Shown piece after piece: positions 35,227-49,030 of a stretch of DNA of 64,000 bases (within the stretch, counting starts at the first letter, position 1; each line of letters begins with the position of its first letter). Source of the stretch: Warburgia ugandensis. Lineage: Eukaryota; Streptophyta; Magnoliopsida; Canellales; Canellaceae. The DNA lies in NCBI GenBank assembly GCA_035236585.1, contig CP141132.1, forward strand, positions 60,299,880-60,363,879, written 5' to 3'. Below the pieces are notes generated by a model. It did no database searches. It had not been told where the DNA came from and saw only the letters and a list, made by a program, of their open reading frames with translations. Position numbers and translations under genes: made by a program.

Positions 35227-37893
35227 TGTAATAAATTTTAATTAAGATCTATGTTATATTTTTAGGGTTGCTTATAATCAATCTGCATACTTTCCTTATT
35301 TGTGAAGAATTTGATACTTTCCTTTTGATTTGTATAGGAATTTGAAGAAGGACAAGGACTTGGAGGAAGACTTGGGATAGTTTACTATTTTTTTTATTTG
35401 AGTAAATTATAGTGAGATCAAAATTGTACTTTTTATATACCATGATTCATTTAAATTTTAAAAAAGGTTGTTATAATACATGTCAAGGGTGGGCCATCCT
35501 ACCCTGGAAGAGGAGGTGGCATGTAAATGGGCCCACCCTTGTATGAGAGTAATGAATTCAAGATCCCACTATGAGCTAGCCTACCTTCTTTACATTTCCT
35601 AGATTAGAGTTGCATTAATTTAATTACATTATGGATGATAGTCCCATATTAGAGTTGTATTAATTTAATTGCATTATGGATGGTACTGTAGAACATATGG
35701 AAAACATTGCATTCTAAGATTTATTGCTTTCCTTGCATATTAGGGCACCTTCACATGCCTTAAGGTGTATATATGTTGATGTAACAGCGTGGGAATGCTT
35801 TCAAAGATTAGTAAGGACACTTACCCTTACAAGACCAAGGGTGGAGTTGATCACCATCCCTTGGCCCACCTAGGCTAAACATCACCTTATACTCAACCCT
35901 ACCCTTCCAATTTAATTAAAAATCATTTAGAAAAGATGTATAAAAGCTTATGAGAACATAAGACCCTCTTAGAGAGGCAAACTACTATCACTCCAATGAC
36001 CCCCGCTTGATTAGCTACGTTGGTATTTAAACGACTAGCTCTACCAATACATTTGGTGACCACCTATAGATAACCAAGGAGGGTGTGAAGTGTAAAAATG
36101 TAGGATTTAACTTGTAAGCAATATGACAAATTTAAAAGTTGCACTCCTACAAAGAAATTCAAGAAAAATAAACCTTTCAGCTTGCTTTCTATATGGTTAG
36201 GATTGATTGTGTGTCCTTTACTTTGTTTGTTTTACATTGTACATCATATTTATTACATTATATAGTTTAGGTCTTCCCCATACTAGGAAAAAAATAATTT
36301 TTTTATGAAAAGTTCCTTTATAAAGATGAGAATTCGAATTTTTTGAATATTCAATATATGTTGAACTTTAGATTATTAATAAAATTGTATACAATTAGTT
36401 CAGATTTTATCCTTTTTTTTATAAAAAGTATTACATAGAAGATTAAACTTTGAATAATTATTGGACAAAATAGTCTTGTATATATAGTGTAAGTTGAAGA
36501 GAAATTATAACTTAGAGATCTTAGAAAAGATTTGTAGAGACTTATAACCCGGTGAGTTTAGATCCATCCTTTCTTTACAAGGGTTATGCATAAATTCTAA
36601 AGTTTTCTTCAGCAGATTTAATTTCCTAGTTGGTCTCATTATCCTTCATCTTGGTCAGCTATTGAGAAAACATATATAAGACTATACCATTTATCTTTTT
36701 AGTGTATGGTCAATTCAAGCCATATGAAACTTAAAAAGGCAATTCTTGGTTAACCTAGAGCCTTTAACTTTCCCTAAGTTACTATTTTTTTGCTAGTTAA
36801 CCCCGTAAACCTTTTTAATGAGCATTTTCTTTGTGAACCCATTGACTAGTACCCTTATTAATACCTTTAAAATATCCATTACTAGTTTGTTGTTCAAATA
36901 CATAGAAATAATTAAAAAAAATATCTTTAGAAAAGCATGAGCAATACAAATCAAGGGATGAACATAAAAAGGGCTAAAAAGAGAAAATTTCAAAGAAAGA
37001 CTACCAAAAGTCAAATAGGAAAAATGAAAAAGATACCATTGAAAAAGAGATGTTCACTCTTATGGGCAGAAAAAAAATGTGAATGCATTGGTAGAAGACT
37101 TTTATATATCTTTCAAAACAATTTTTGTTTATCCTTATACCCATTCTTTTGATAACCCTATCCTAACCCTATGTTTCATCCTAATAGACGTCCTAACTTG
37201 ATCTTAGAAGAAGTGTAACTTGGAGATGGTTATGAATGAGTTGGAATTCTTGTAGAGTGTAATGTTCTTAATAGTTAATATTCTTTCATGAGACCGGTTA
37301 TCAAATTCTTTTTTTAAGATATCGTTCTTTGGTATGAAATATGTAAGGATTTAGCCTTGTTGGACATTATTCTACTCACATATTTAAGAGAGATTTACCC
37401 TTTTTTGAGTGTCAAGAATATCCTGTAAGATTTGAAGTCAAAACGTACTTTTGGATGGTAATTTAGGTTATAATTTACTTAAAACTAATAGTTATGTATA
37501 TTGGCTATATTCACACTCACATTTCGAGACTTGATAAAATAATGAAATATCTTTAGCATAGGGGTAAACGTTTGAATTGTTGGTCATTTCTATTTACATG
37601 CTAAAGTTAAGAATTTAATGTAAGCTGAATATAAGAAAATTCTCTTAGATAAATAAAGGACTTTCATAAAAGTTTTGGAAAAATATTTATGAGTATCATT
37701 TATGGAAACCCTTATGAGACTATAACTCGTCTACTAGGGAAAATCTAGAGGTTTTAAAGGCTTTTTACATACACTAAATGTAGATAACAATACTTGTGAA
37801 AGTGGTTAGGATTTTTTTTTTTAAATTTCTTATTTCTTATTTTATAGTTTTGTTCGAGGACTAGTAAAATCTAAGTCTATATACAAAGAAATA

Positions 37894-38556
37894 TGACACA
37901 TATAACTCTATATTTAACAAATTTTAGCCTTAAAAACTTTTCACAAATATCATTAATTAATGTTAATTCTATATTTTGCAAGTCGAGGGTGCAAATAAAG
38001 AAAATGATATTTTTGGTTTTAAAATCCTAAAAAGAGAAAATTTAGAGTCCACGCTACATGATGGGCATGCACGTGCCAAACATGAAGTTTAGGGGTTTTG
38101 ATTGGAAATTGGATGTTGTTACCAGAGTCATAAGATTTAAATACCTTAAGTGGAACATTAACCTTATCCATATGTGGTGTTCGTATCAAAAGTAAAGGTG
38201 ATAGAACTTTCCATGTGTGCATGCATGCAAGCTATTGACCACCTTGGGAAATTTCTAAGGGAAGCTCAAATCACATACATTGGAATCACAGACAATGAAA
38301 GCTCCTCTAAAATAAAATAAGTCAGGAGACCCAGGCCCACATGAAGACTTCTTCCAACACTCTCCCTCTTACTTAACCAAAAGAGGGGATCACCTAAGGA
38401 GTCATATGATTTCTTCAACGTAAGGGGATGAATTAAATTTAAAATAACTTAAATCTTAATTAAATTTCTTTAAAGAGTCCTCGTGGGATTGACCATTATT
38501 TGTTGGTCAATACTCCAATAGAACCCTACACTTGTGGTGATTTATTAAAGCACACC
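37894..38556 (+). repeat. 3' LTR of the Athila derivative, internally deleted
   Basis: It matches the first ~550 bp of the 5' LTR, then jumps near 38440 to the last ~110 bp (TAAAATAACTTAAATCTTAA), skipping about 2.5 kb. Directly upstream is GAGGACTAGTAAAATCTAAG, the usual sequence before Athila 3' LTRs. Confidence 0.82.
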
Positions 38557-39420
38557 ATATGTAGTGCTTTTATTCTTGGATTGTGAAGGCTAGAGAGAAG
38601 CCAATCTTAACCATGATGGAGATCATTGAAAGAATGATTATGATGAAGTTTTAGATGGAAAAAGAGGGAATGACTATTTTCAAAGGGTTGATATGTTCAA
38701 AAATAAAAAATAATATTGAGGCAAAGATCATTCTCTAGAGTGTATATGTCATGAAATGAGCTACGATTATTATGAGAAAACCAAGGTAATCAATTGGCTT
38801 AAAGGACTTGTTCATGCATGAAAAGGGACCTCACATGCATCCCATGTACTCATGCAATGGCTATTATATACATTAAAAGGCAAGTGACCCTATAAGATTA
38901 TGTGATTATTATTATAGTACAACATGTTTCTCACAACTTACGAGCCAACCCTTAACAAAATTTTACATGTTGAAGATAAGCCAAGGTTAGAGGGTGAATC
39001 AATTTGCAACCTAAGCTGAAAAGACTACTAGGGAGGCTAAACAAGGAGAGGATGGGGAGGTAGCAAGGCCCAAAGATCCAAGTAGCATGAGAAAAGGAAG
39101 GATGCATTTGAGATATGGAATATGTGGTTAGGTTGGAGACAACTTTTTGACCCTATGAGAGCAGAAAGAATGAAGAGAAAGGCCGAGAAGGCGAGGGATA
39201 GAAGGGCAAGTGCAAAAGGACATGTTGACCATGGTAATTGACATGAGATGAGCATTGAAAGAGCAACATGCCAAGATCCTCATGTTTTCCAACCTAGAAG
39301 GAAGATAGCAAAGAAATCTAACAAGAAAAAAATGATAGGAACAAAGGCAAGTTAGGGGCCTCAAGCTAGCCAACCTACTAACCATATACACTTAGTGTAA
39401 CCACAGTAGGCTTATAGTGA
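38557..39420 (+). pseudogene. MULE transposase, C-terminal part with SWIM zinc finger
   Basis: It resumes the transposase after the nested element: SWIVKAREKPILTMMEIIER near 38575-38640, then a SWIM-type zinc finger (KRDLTCIPCTHAMAIIYIK) near 38820-38880. A basic tail follows with a zinc-knuckle remnant (LRYGICGQVGHN-like) near 39110-39140. The preceding piece ends NNMC and this one begins at the following residues of the same conserved block, so both halves are one gene. Stops are present. Confidence 0.85.
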
Positions 39421-40098
39421 TGATGTTAACTTTTCTTTTTCTATGTACCATTTTTCCTTTTCATTCTAGATGTAAAGATTGATAGAGTATTTATGGAAAT
39501 TGAATATTGTAAAGTATGACATTCAATTACCCATATTGAATAGAGATTTAACTTTTGCTTGATGACATGTTATTTACTATCTTCTTATCTATTCTATGAG
39601 CAATTTATGATTGTTACAGTGTTAAACTGAATACTGTAAAACCTTTTTTTTTGGAGAATGATTGAATTATCTAAAGCTAGTTATAGTACTTTACTTCATA
39701 TACTTCATTGACTATTTTGCCCTCCAATTGTGATTGTTGTATACATGTATGGCATATACTTGGCAACTTATGAATAATAAAGCTAGTATAGTGGGCACCT
39801 GGACCTACCTCCAAGATGGAGTGAGAGTCCTTCAAGTGTTTGAGGGGAAGGAGTGGTTTATTCTCAAATTTAAATGTGTTTAGAGTTGACATATAGAGAA
39901 AAAGTGTGTATGACCTTACATTCAAAGAATGAATCCATTGCTTGGTTGTAAAATTCAATGTTGCTAGACAACAATTCTACAGGTTAGAAATTGGTCTCTA
40001 CTTAATGATGGTCTAAGTAAAATGTCTTGGGTCATAGGTATAAATAATGGTTCATAGACTAGAGGATCATGGTATAAGAGTATTATGTGGACTACAAG
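39421..40098. other. Spacer between the MULE and the second Athila element
   Basis: AT-rich; probably the MULE 3' flank. I could not identify its terminal inverted repeat. Confidence 0.5.
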
Positions 40099-41345
40099 TG
40101 TTAAGGGTTCAATTTCAGCCAAAAAAACCCTTAATCTAGCATCTATTGGATCATCTAATTAATTAAATTAGAAAATTTGCATTTTAGCTCTAATTGACAA
40201 TCGAATTGTTGATTGGCAAAATTTAATGGTCAGATGATCATTATAGCTAATTAGAGGTGTAATGTATGATTAGATGATTCTAATCTAGTCTTATATTTTG
40301 CAAATCAACCAAATTAAAATCAGATGGACTAGATTAAAAAGAAAAAAATTGCTTAGAAAGAAAAGAAATTAAAGATAATTATGAAATAAAAGAGAAGAAA
40401 AGGAGTTTGAATCAAAATCAAAATCCATTGGAATATCTATAAAAAGAGGAAGAAGGTTGATCTCTCTCTCTCTACACCTCTATGCTCTCTTCCTTCTATC
40501 ACGACGACCCCTCTTTCTCCCACTACCTGAACTAATTGCGCAATACCTAAGCCAGTCACTGATTCCTCATCCCGTACCTCACTATTCTCCTTGTTCTAAC
40601 CCCATACTACATTGCACCCAAAATCCTAAGCCGGTTGCTCTCTCTCTTATCTCCCGCACTCTTCTCCTCTCTACCAGCCAACTACCGATGAGTGCATAAC
40701 TATACAGACTGGCTGACAACCCTTACAACACCCCCTTCATCATTCTCTCACATTCCCTTCCCTCTATCTCCCCCATCGCTTGTTCTCTTTCACTACCCTC
40801 TTCCACGAACTAGTTGACTGCTCCATTATCTGCCAATCAGCCCCTTTCTTCCTCACCTCTATCTCTCTCATTTTCCCTATGTTTTCACATATGGCACCTT
40901 CCTCTTCTTCGTAGGAGTCGGGTCTTGTCTACTTTCTCCATTTTTTCCTTTTTTGTTCTCCCCCATCCCTGGCTTTACTGTCTTCTCCGGCTTCCCCTAA
41001 TTCACCATCATTTTTTTTTTGTTATAGGTAAAAGAATGAATTTTTAGTGAAAATTCAAAATTTGCCAATAGCCTTATATTTAAAATTGCTTCTGTGTTCC
41101 TAATTTAATTACATATGTATCCTTTTCTTATCCCAATCATGTTTATCCAAGAACTATATAATACAAGGATGTTTATTAAAGCTTAAAACTAATCAATGGT
41201 TTAGCTTTAACAAACAAAATCACTTCAATTCCTGATAATTAAATTTTATTTAAGTTCCATCTTTTTAAGTCCAATCTTCGTATTGACTCGTATTTGCATC
41301 AACTACACTACAATAACTTGTGTACTTGTGGTAAAACATTCAACA
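40099..41345 (+). repeat. 5' LTR of the Athila-like element
   Basis: It begins TGTTAAGGG and ends near CATTCAACA; a very degraded primer site (TTGCACCATTTTTAGAGCCC) follows. It contains a TATA-like CTATAAAAAGAGG near 40436-40449 and a short (CT)n tract at 40459-40474. Confidence 0.8.
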
Positions 41346-42509
41346 AAGATTTGCACCATTTTTAGAGCCCCACACTATAGTTACATAAAATTTAATTAAA
41401 ATTTTAATAAATAAAAAAATTATAAAAAGAATTTTTTTTGGGAATTGCATTGTTTTAGCATTTTAGGCATTTTTAGGTGCATTTTAAAAAATTTCTTAGT
41501 TCATAATCACTATATTTCCTAAATTTGGTACTACTTGCTATGTTTATTTTTTTAAGAAATTAAAAAGTGGGAAAATTGGCAAGTAGAGCTTCATCAAATA
41601 AATATAATTTTCATGCTTTACTAAAATAGTACTTTTTCTTTTATATAGTAAACCTTGTAGTGAGGCACATTGTAACTTATAATTTTAATTTAATTTAAAA
41701 AGGATTGTATTAAAATAGGGCAAGTGTGGGATAAATTAGCCCATACTTGATTGTCATCAGAAATCTCAATGTAAGTTTTCCTCATTCCTTTGATTTTTTT
41801 TATTAGTATAATTGCATTTAGAATAAATTTGCATTATTTGGTAGTATAATTGCATATGAAAAACATATTTTATAATTGTTGCATTTTAGGGTTTGCATGA
41901 GTTTATTATTTTTAATTGCATTTTAGGGCACATTTATCACTTTAATTGGATTTATATGTTTATTGAACTCCCATGGAGTGTGAAAAAATAATTAGTGAGG
42001 GCACTTGACCCCACAAGATCAAGGGTGCATTTCATCATCACCTCTTAGCCCACTTATGATAATCACCATAAACACACAACCTACCCATTCAAATTAATAT
42101 AAAATTAATTAGAAGAGACCTATATGATCATCACATGCTCATAAAACCCTCTTAATAGGATGCGATCTATTATTGCTCAAGTGGATTTTGAACATTGTGG
42201 TTGTAATAGGTATAGTAAAATTCAAGTGCTTTTCCTACACCTTTCGTTGACGTCTATGGAAGTCTAAATCCCTCCTAATATGAGGATTATATTAACCACT
42301 TTAGACCAGAGCCCAACTGAAAAGTAGTAGTCAAATCTAAAAGAGAGGAGGAGCATTAGATTAAGCTAATCTAAAAGCATTGGCCCCACACAAATTCAAG
42401 AAAATCAAAATATTTGTGCTTGTTAGCCTTAGGGGATTGTTTGACTATGTCCTTTGATTGTGCATCATTCTAGGGATCCAGGTTGCATCATTTAGGTAAT
42501 TCTCTTCTA

Positions 42510-42545
42510 AAAAACAAAACAAAACATAACAAAACAAAACAAAAA
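42510..42545. repeat. AAAAC-type simple repeat
   Basis: Runs of AAAAC units in the leader of the Athila-like element. A similar tract is at 7027-7065 in an ATXR7 intron. Confidence 0.8.
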
Positions 42546-42829
42546 GATCTTTCACTGCATGCACTTCTGGATAAGAAACAAAACCAGGAAGTTAGTCAAG
42601 TGCAACAAAAAAGACATACAATCAGATCAGTTACCACCAGTGATTGATCAATGATGAAGAGGTAACTCACCTAGTGGTAATGTTAGAGGTGATTAAGGCC
42701 CTCCACTCATCATAAATGAGGACCCACCACCTCAATTAATTATGAATATCTACCTCTAATAAGGAGAAATAATCATCCTCAAAGAGATTGGAGAAGGAAT
42801 GTAAACATGGAGTGGGACCAACAGAGTAA

Positions 42830-44460
42830 CCATGGAGACAATGATGTCTATCAAAATCCTTTGGAAGAACTTTAAGAGATTACGTTCACCTTACACACAT
42901 CAGTACACAATCTTGTGTCATTCTTCCTCAGAATGCTAGTGCACTAGAACTAAAAACAAGAGTAATCTAATTACTTCCCAAATTCCATGGGTTAGATAGT
43001 GGGAATCCTTATTTGCATCTTAAAGAGTTTTATGAGGTATGTAGTACCCAACGAACACAAAATATTGGTCTAGATACTGCCAGGTTTAAGCTATTTCCTT
43101 TCTCTTTAAAGGAAAAAGTAAAAATATGGTTTAATGCACTATCAACGGGTTCCATGAGGACATGGAATGAAATGACTAGGAAATTCTTAAAAAAAGTTAT
43201 TCCCTACACATAAAACAAATATACTTGGGTGTAAGATAATGAACTTTACCTAGAAGGATAAAGAATCATTCTACCGATGCTAGGAAAGGTTCAAAGATCT
43301 ATTACTCACATGCCCACATCATGGCTATGAACCATGGCACATTATCAGCTTCTTTTATGAAAGACTTAATTCTGACATGCGCCAATATGTAGAGATCATG
43401 TTCAATGGCAACTTTCTAAATAAATAACCAAATTTGGTTGAGGAGTATTTGGAATTGCTAGCTGAAAGTACATAGATCTAGACTGATTCAAAAAGAGTAG
43501 AACATCCAGATAGACCTAAGTTCACTACCACATCGACTAGGAGAGACATGTATGCCATGTCTGAAAAAGATGAACTTAATGCCATAGTAGCAACACTAGC
43601 TAGAAAAGTAGAAGCCATCGAAATGGGAAAGAGAAACTCAAATAAGGATAAACAAGTGTGTAGCATTTGTTAAAGTACTACTCATCTTACTCAGGAATGT
43701 TCTGCCATTCCAACATTTCAAGAGGTACTTCATGATAGGCTAATATGCATAAAACTTATAAAAGACCTTTCTCACCATATTTAGAGACATATAATCCCAA
43801 CTGAAGAAACCATCCAAATTTCAGTTGGAGAAATGGACCAACTACTAATGCCTCAGAACTAGGCACATACCAGCCTCATCAACCAAACCAAGTACTTGCT
43901 CCACCCCAATACCTAACTCATCAATCTCCTTCTTCTGGATTTTACTCGCCCCTACCCAAAAGGCCTGTAAAGGATAATATCAATCAACACATTCAAAACC
44001 AAGAGAAGAGAACACCTCAATTATAAGTTCAACTAAAACCAACCAACCAGTCTATGAATGAAATTAAAAAAATGATGAGTCAATGGATGCAAAATATGAA
44101 AAAAGGAAAGTTTCTAGCTCAACTGCAAGCAAACCTTAAGGATGTGCATGCAGTTAGCGATAATACACCTAATGCATCATCAAGCTCCATCATGGAAGAG
44201 ACTAAGGCTATCACCATTCTTAGGAGTGGTATAATAATTGAGAAAGATGAGCCCCAAAAGACTGATAGAAAAACCCACTAAAAATAAAGAAAAATCTAAA
44301 GAAAGGGACCCCACTCCACTTGTTGAACCATGTCCAATCCCTGCTCCATTCTCTCAAAGGTTGCATCAAGTCACAAAGAATACCACTAGTGATGAGATTT
44401 TAGATATTTTCAAGAAAGTCAAGATCAACATACCAATCTTAGAAGCAATAAAATAGATCC
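42830..44460 (+). pseudogene. Athila-type gag, broken
   Basis: Motifs in order: ELKTRVI and LLPKFHGLDSGNPYLHLKEF near 42945-43030, LFPFSLKEKVKIWFNALSTG near 43090-43150, MTRKFLKKV near 43170-43195. A CX2C-X4-H-X4-C zinc knuckle (CSIC, THLTQEC) sits near 43660-43705 with a stop inside. A readable stretch at 44054-44281 includes KKMMSQWMQNMKKGKF and EETKAITILRSG, typical of the gag-protease linker. Several stops. Confidence 0.85.
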
Positions 44461-44499
44461 CATCATATAACAAATTCTTAAAGGACTTATGCACCATAA

Positions 44500-45160
44500 A
44501 AAGCAAACTAAATGTGCAAAAGAATGCATTTTTGACTGAACAAGTTAGTTCTATTCCTCAACATCTTACACCACCAAAATACAAGGATTTAGATTACCCC
44601 ACTCTTACTTGCATTATTGGAAACTATAAGATTAATCAAGCTTTTCTTAATTGGGATCTAGTGTGAACTTACTACCATACTCTAGGTGGACTTAAACCTA
44701 CTTCTACTATACCTCAACTAGTTGATCGTTTTGTGAAGATCCCTAGAGGGGTAATAGAAGATATGCTTGTTCATGAAGAACAATTTTGCTTCCCTATAGA
44801 TTTTCTAGCCTTGGATACGCAACTGGTGTTGAATAAGAAGAATGAAGTACCAATCATCTTGGGATGACCATTTTTGGCTACATCCAATGCCTTAATTATA
44901 GAAATGGTGTCATGAAATTGTCTTTCGGGGATATGACATTAGAACTAAACATCTTTAACATTTGTAAGCAACATGGTGAACCCACTGATGACTTACACGG
45001 TGTCAACATGATAAATTCAATTGTGCAAGATTATTTTCAATCATCTTCTTTGTTAGACCCACTTGAGGGCTATTTGGCCCACGTTAATGAGTTTAATGAG
45101 GATGCATTAATAGAGGACGTTAATACCCTCCTTAATTTTGTTCTTATCATGGATACAGAA
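44500..45160 (+). pseudogene. Retroviral-type aspartic protease remnant of the Athila-like element
   Basis: The plus strand reads PQLVDRFVKIPRGVIEDMLV near 44720-44775, CFPIDFLALD near 44790-44820 and EVPIILG then PFLATSNALI near 44845-44900, the conserved back half of Athila protease. The catalytic DSGA-type motif is not preserved (stops near 44665). A readable 100-residue stretch at 44864-45166 continues downstream. Confidence 0.8.
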
Positions 45161-45707
45161 AAATGAAAACCTCATTTCGTGGAACTTCTACCGAGGGAGT
45201 CCACTCCACTTCTATCATCAATAGAACCTCTTAAAATTGAATTGAAATCTTTACCATCAAATTTAAAATATGCCTATTTAGGAGAAAAAGAGACTTCCAT
45301 TGATGAAGAAAATGAAATCGTAGAAACGTCCAACCCAGATCCACTTAATTCTTGTCCTACTTATTTTTATGAAATTAATGAAGCCACATCCGTTGTGGAG
45401 GTGAAGGAATTGTTGGAGATTGTGCCATTAAAGAACACGACCTTATTTGAACAACCATGAGATAGTAATTTAGGCCCACTTAAAATCTTACATGTATATA
45501 TAGAATAGGAAGAGAAAGTGTTCATTGATGTACTATCCCTTCATCACCAACTTTAATTTATACATTAAAAGATAATCATGGACTAAGCCAAAACATATCT
45601 CTACCTCCAAAAAACAAGAACAACCTTTCAAGGGACTACAGAGTTAGCTTATACCCCAATTTTAGGAAAATGTAAGGGAAAAGGAGGAAAAAGATACACT
45701 AAACACA

Positions 45708-46037
45708 ATGGTCAATATTATTCCTAAATTTGGTCAAGAAAAGGACCATCCATCTCCATATGGTCCAATAGAACTTAACTTCATGGTAGTTCACATTGCT
45801 ATAATGATATCACTGGTTAAATTTTCAAGGTGGAGAAATTATATTGATTACCATGAAATTTTGAAGAGAGGGGATCATCACAGTGGTCCCACTCCATTTA
45901 CAATCGTGGTGGTCTACTGTGTCATAATGCTACCATCACAAAAAATTTCATGGGGAAGGAAATATATTGATTATCACGAGATTTCTAATTGGCGTGAGAA
46001 ATCTTGCCATTTCATTATTAGGATTAGGAAAATTTAG
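45708..46037 (+). other. Open frame with an internal duplication in the post-protease region
   Basis: 109 residues in two similar halves: GPIELNFMVVHIAIMI..YIDYHEILK and GPTPFTIVVVYCVIML..YIDYHEISN. No known domain. It stands where pol should be; it may be a tandemly duplicated scrap of the deleted region. Expression unlikely. Confidence 0.4.
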
Positions 46038-46039
46038 TA

Positions 46040-47759
46040 CCAGTTAGGTTTAGATCAAGGTATGTTAGGATATGTCTAGTGGAAGACGTTAAACCCAGTG
46101 CTCACTAGAAGGCAACCCAAAGGTTTTTAGAAAGTCTTAGTGTTTTACATCACCCATATTCATTTTAGGTCCTACTTTTTAAAAATTGAGGACAATGTTT
46201 CTTTCAGGTTGGGGGTGTAGAATTCTAAAAAATTCTAGTTTTTGTTAGTTTGTTCTTTTAATTTTAAAAAATGAAAATTTGCTAAACAAATTTGGAGATT
46301 TTTAGGTTATTACACTATGATGAGCATTGGATTTTTTGAAGAATAGTCTAAATAATATAATGAAATTGTAAATGATTAATGCATTATTTTACTCATTTTC
46401 TAAAGTATTCCATGAAAGTTAAGTCTCAGATCACATCTATACACATAGTTGCATATACATAGTCTAAATTGATAAGTAGTTATAACTCAGAAATCTTGAA
46501 CAAATTCAGTGGAAACCTATAACCTAAGTGAGTTTTAAATCCATTCATTCATTTTGAGAGGTTATAAATGTTTCAAAATTTTCTTCACCATGCTTAAAGT
46601 AAAATTTTATCCCAATCAATTTTTAAATTTGGCTAATTACCTAAATTATTAGAGTATTGCCTTTAAAATTTTAGAAGTTCATTGAATATGATAGCTTATA
46701 TGAAACTTAGAAAACGATTTAGGCCATCCTTGTTATTAACCTAGAAACATAAAGCCTACCTAAAAAAATATTTTTACCACTAGTTATCCAATTTGAGCCT
46801 TTTATATAAGCCTTTTCTTTTCTCACTTGAATTACCTTGACCCATATTAACCCAATATAAATATATCCATTACCTATTTTCTTCAAAAGATAAGCTAGAG
46901 ATGAATGAAGATATACTTTTAGTTGCAATAAAAGTAGAAAAGTGAATATTAAGAAAATAAATATTCTTCAAAGAAATTCATAAGTCCTAAAAGACTAAAA
47001 AAGTACTGAAAAAAAAGTTTGAAGAATGTGAAAAAAAAATTGGACAAAGAAATATTCATTTCAATACAACTAAAGAAAGATTTATGAACTTTAGAAGACC
47101 TCAACTTATTTTGGAAGAAATTTTGAATACCCTTTATACCCTTTCTTTGGTATCCCATCCTGAGCCTATATTTCATCCTATTTAAAGACCTATTAATTTT
47201 AGGAGAAATATAATCTTGATGAGAAAATGACTTGATAGGATTTAAAGAGTAGTATTTCTAAATATTCAAAGGTCATGACATCCATTCTAAAGGGATCAAA
47301 ACTAAATTCCTTAGAATTATTGTTCCTTCATGAATATATGTGAGATAAATTTGCTTTTATTTACTCTGCTCACATGTTTAAAAGAGAGAAATGATTTGAA
47401 CCTTTAACATGAGAGATTCTGTTTCTAAGTGTATGTCATTAGTGAGGATTGAGATCAAAATATATTTTAGATGGAATTCAAAAGTTAGAAGTATACTTAA
47501 AGATAAAGATTATTCCATATGTAGATTCTACACAACACACACTCACTCTGATATATGAGCTCAAATGGAATGTTTTTAGCATAAGAGTAGGGTTATGAAT
47601 TCCTCATTCATTTTTATTAGTTTGCTAAAGTTGATAAATTTATTAAAAATAATTCTCTGAGAAAAAAGTAGAATTGACTTGAAGATAAAATTTTGGAATT
47701 ATGTGATTTGGTTTTTCCCATGTTTTGCTAGGGACTAGAAAAATGATGGTTGGGGTGTG
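46040..47759 (+). other. Athila 3' untranslated region
   Basis: It begins with the family's end-of-pol signature (CACTAGAAGGCAACCCA at about 46105-46121) and GAGGACAATGTTTC then GGTTGGGGGTGTAG (46190-46220). It ends in GGGACTAGAAAAATGATGG at the 3' LTR. It is homologous to 36.4-37.9 kb of the coding-less relative. Confidence 0.75.

Positions 47760-49030
<1,271 letters not shown>

Larger units (their letters stand above)
32032..38556 (+). mobile_element. Coding-less Athila-type (Ty3/gypsy) derivative nested in the MULE
   Basis: Direct repeats at 32032-35200 and 37894-38556 are its LTRs. The primer site after the 5' LTR (35207-35226, TTGACAACGTTGTTGGGGAC) resembles the Athila tRNA-Asp site. 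The 2.7-kb interior lacks gag, protease, RT and integrase. Its left part (35.7-36.2 kb) resembles 41.98-42.45 kb and its right part (36.4-37.9 kb) resembles 46.3-47.75 kb of the gag-bearing element downstream. ATATG lies on both sides (32027-32031 and 38557-38561) as a likely 5-bp target duplication. Non-autonomous; mobilisation would have needed proteins from a relative. Confidence 0.85.

Noticed and set aside
40457-41047. Ser/Leu/Pro-rich open frames
   Set aside because: They lie wholly inside the 5' LTR of the Athila-like element; the matching region of the 3' LTR encodes different frames.
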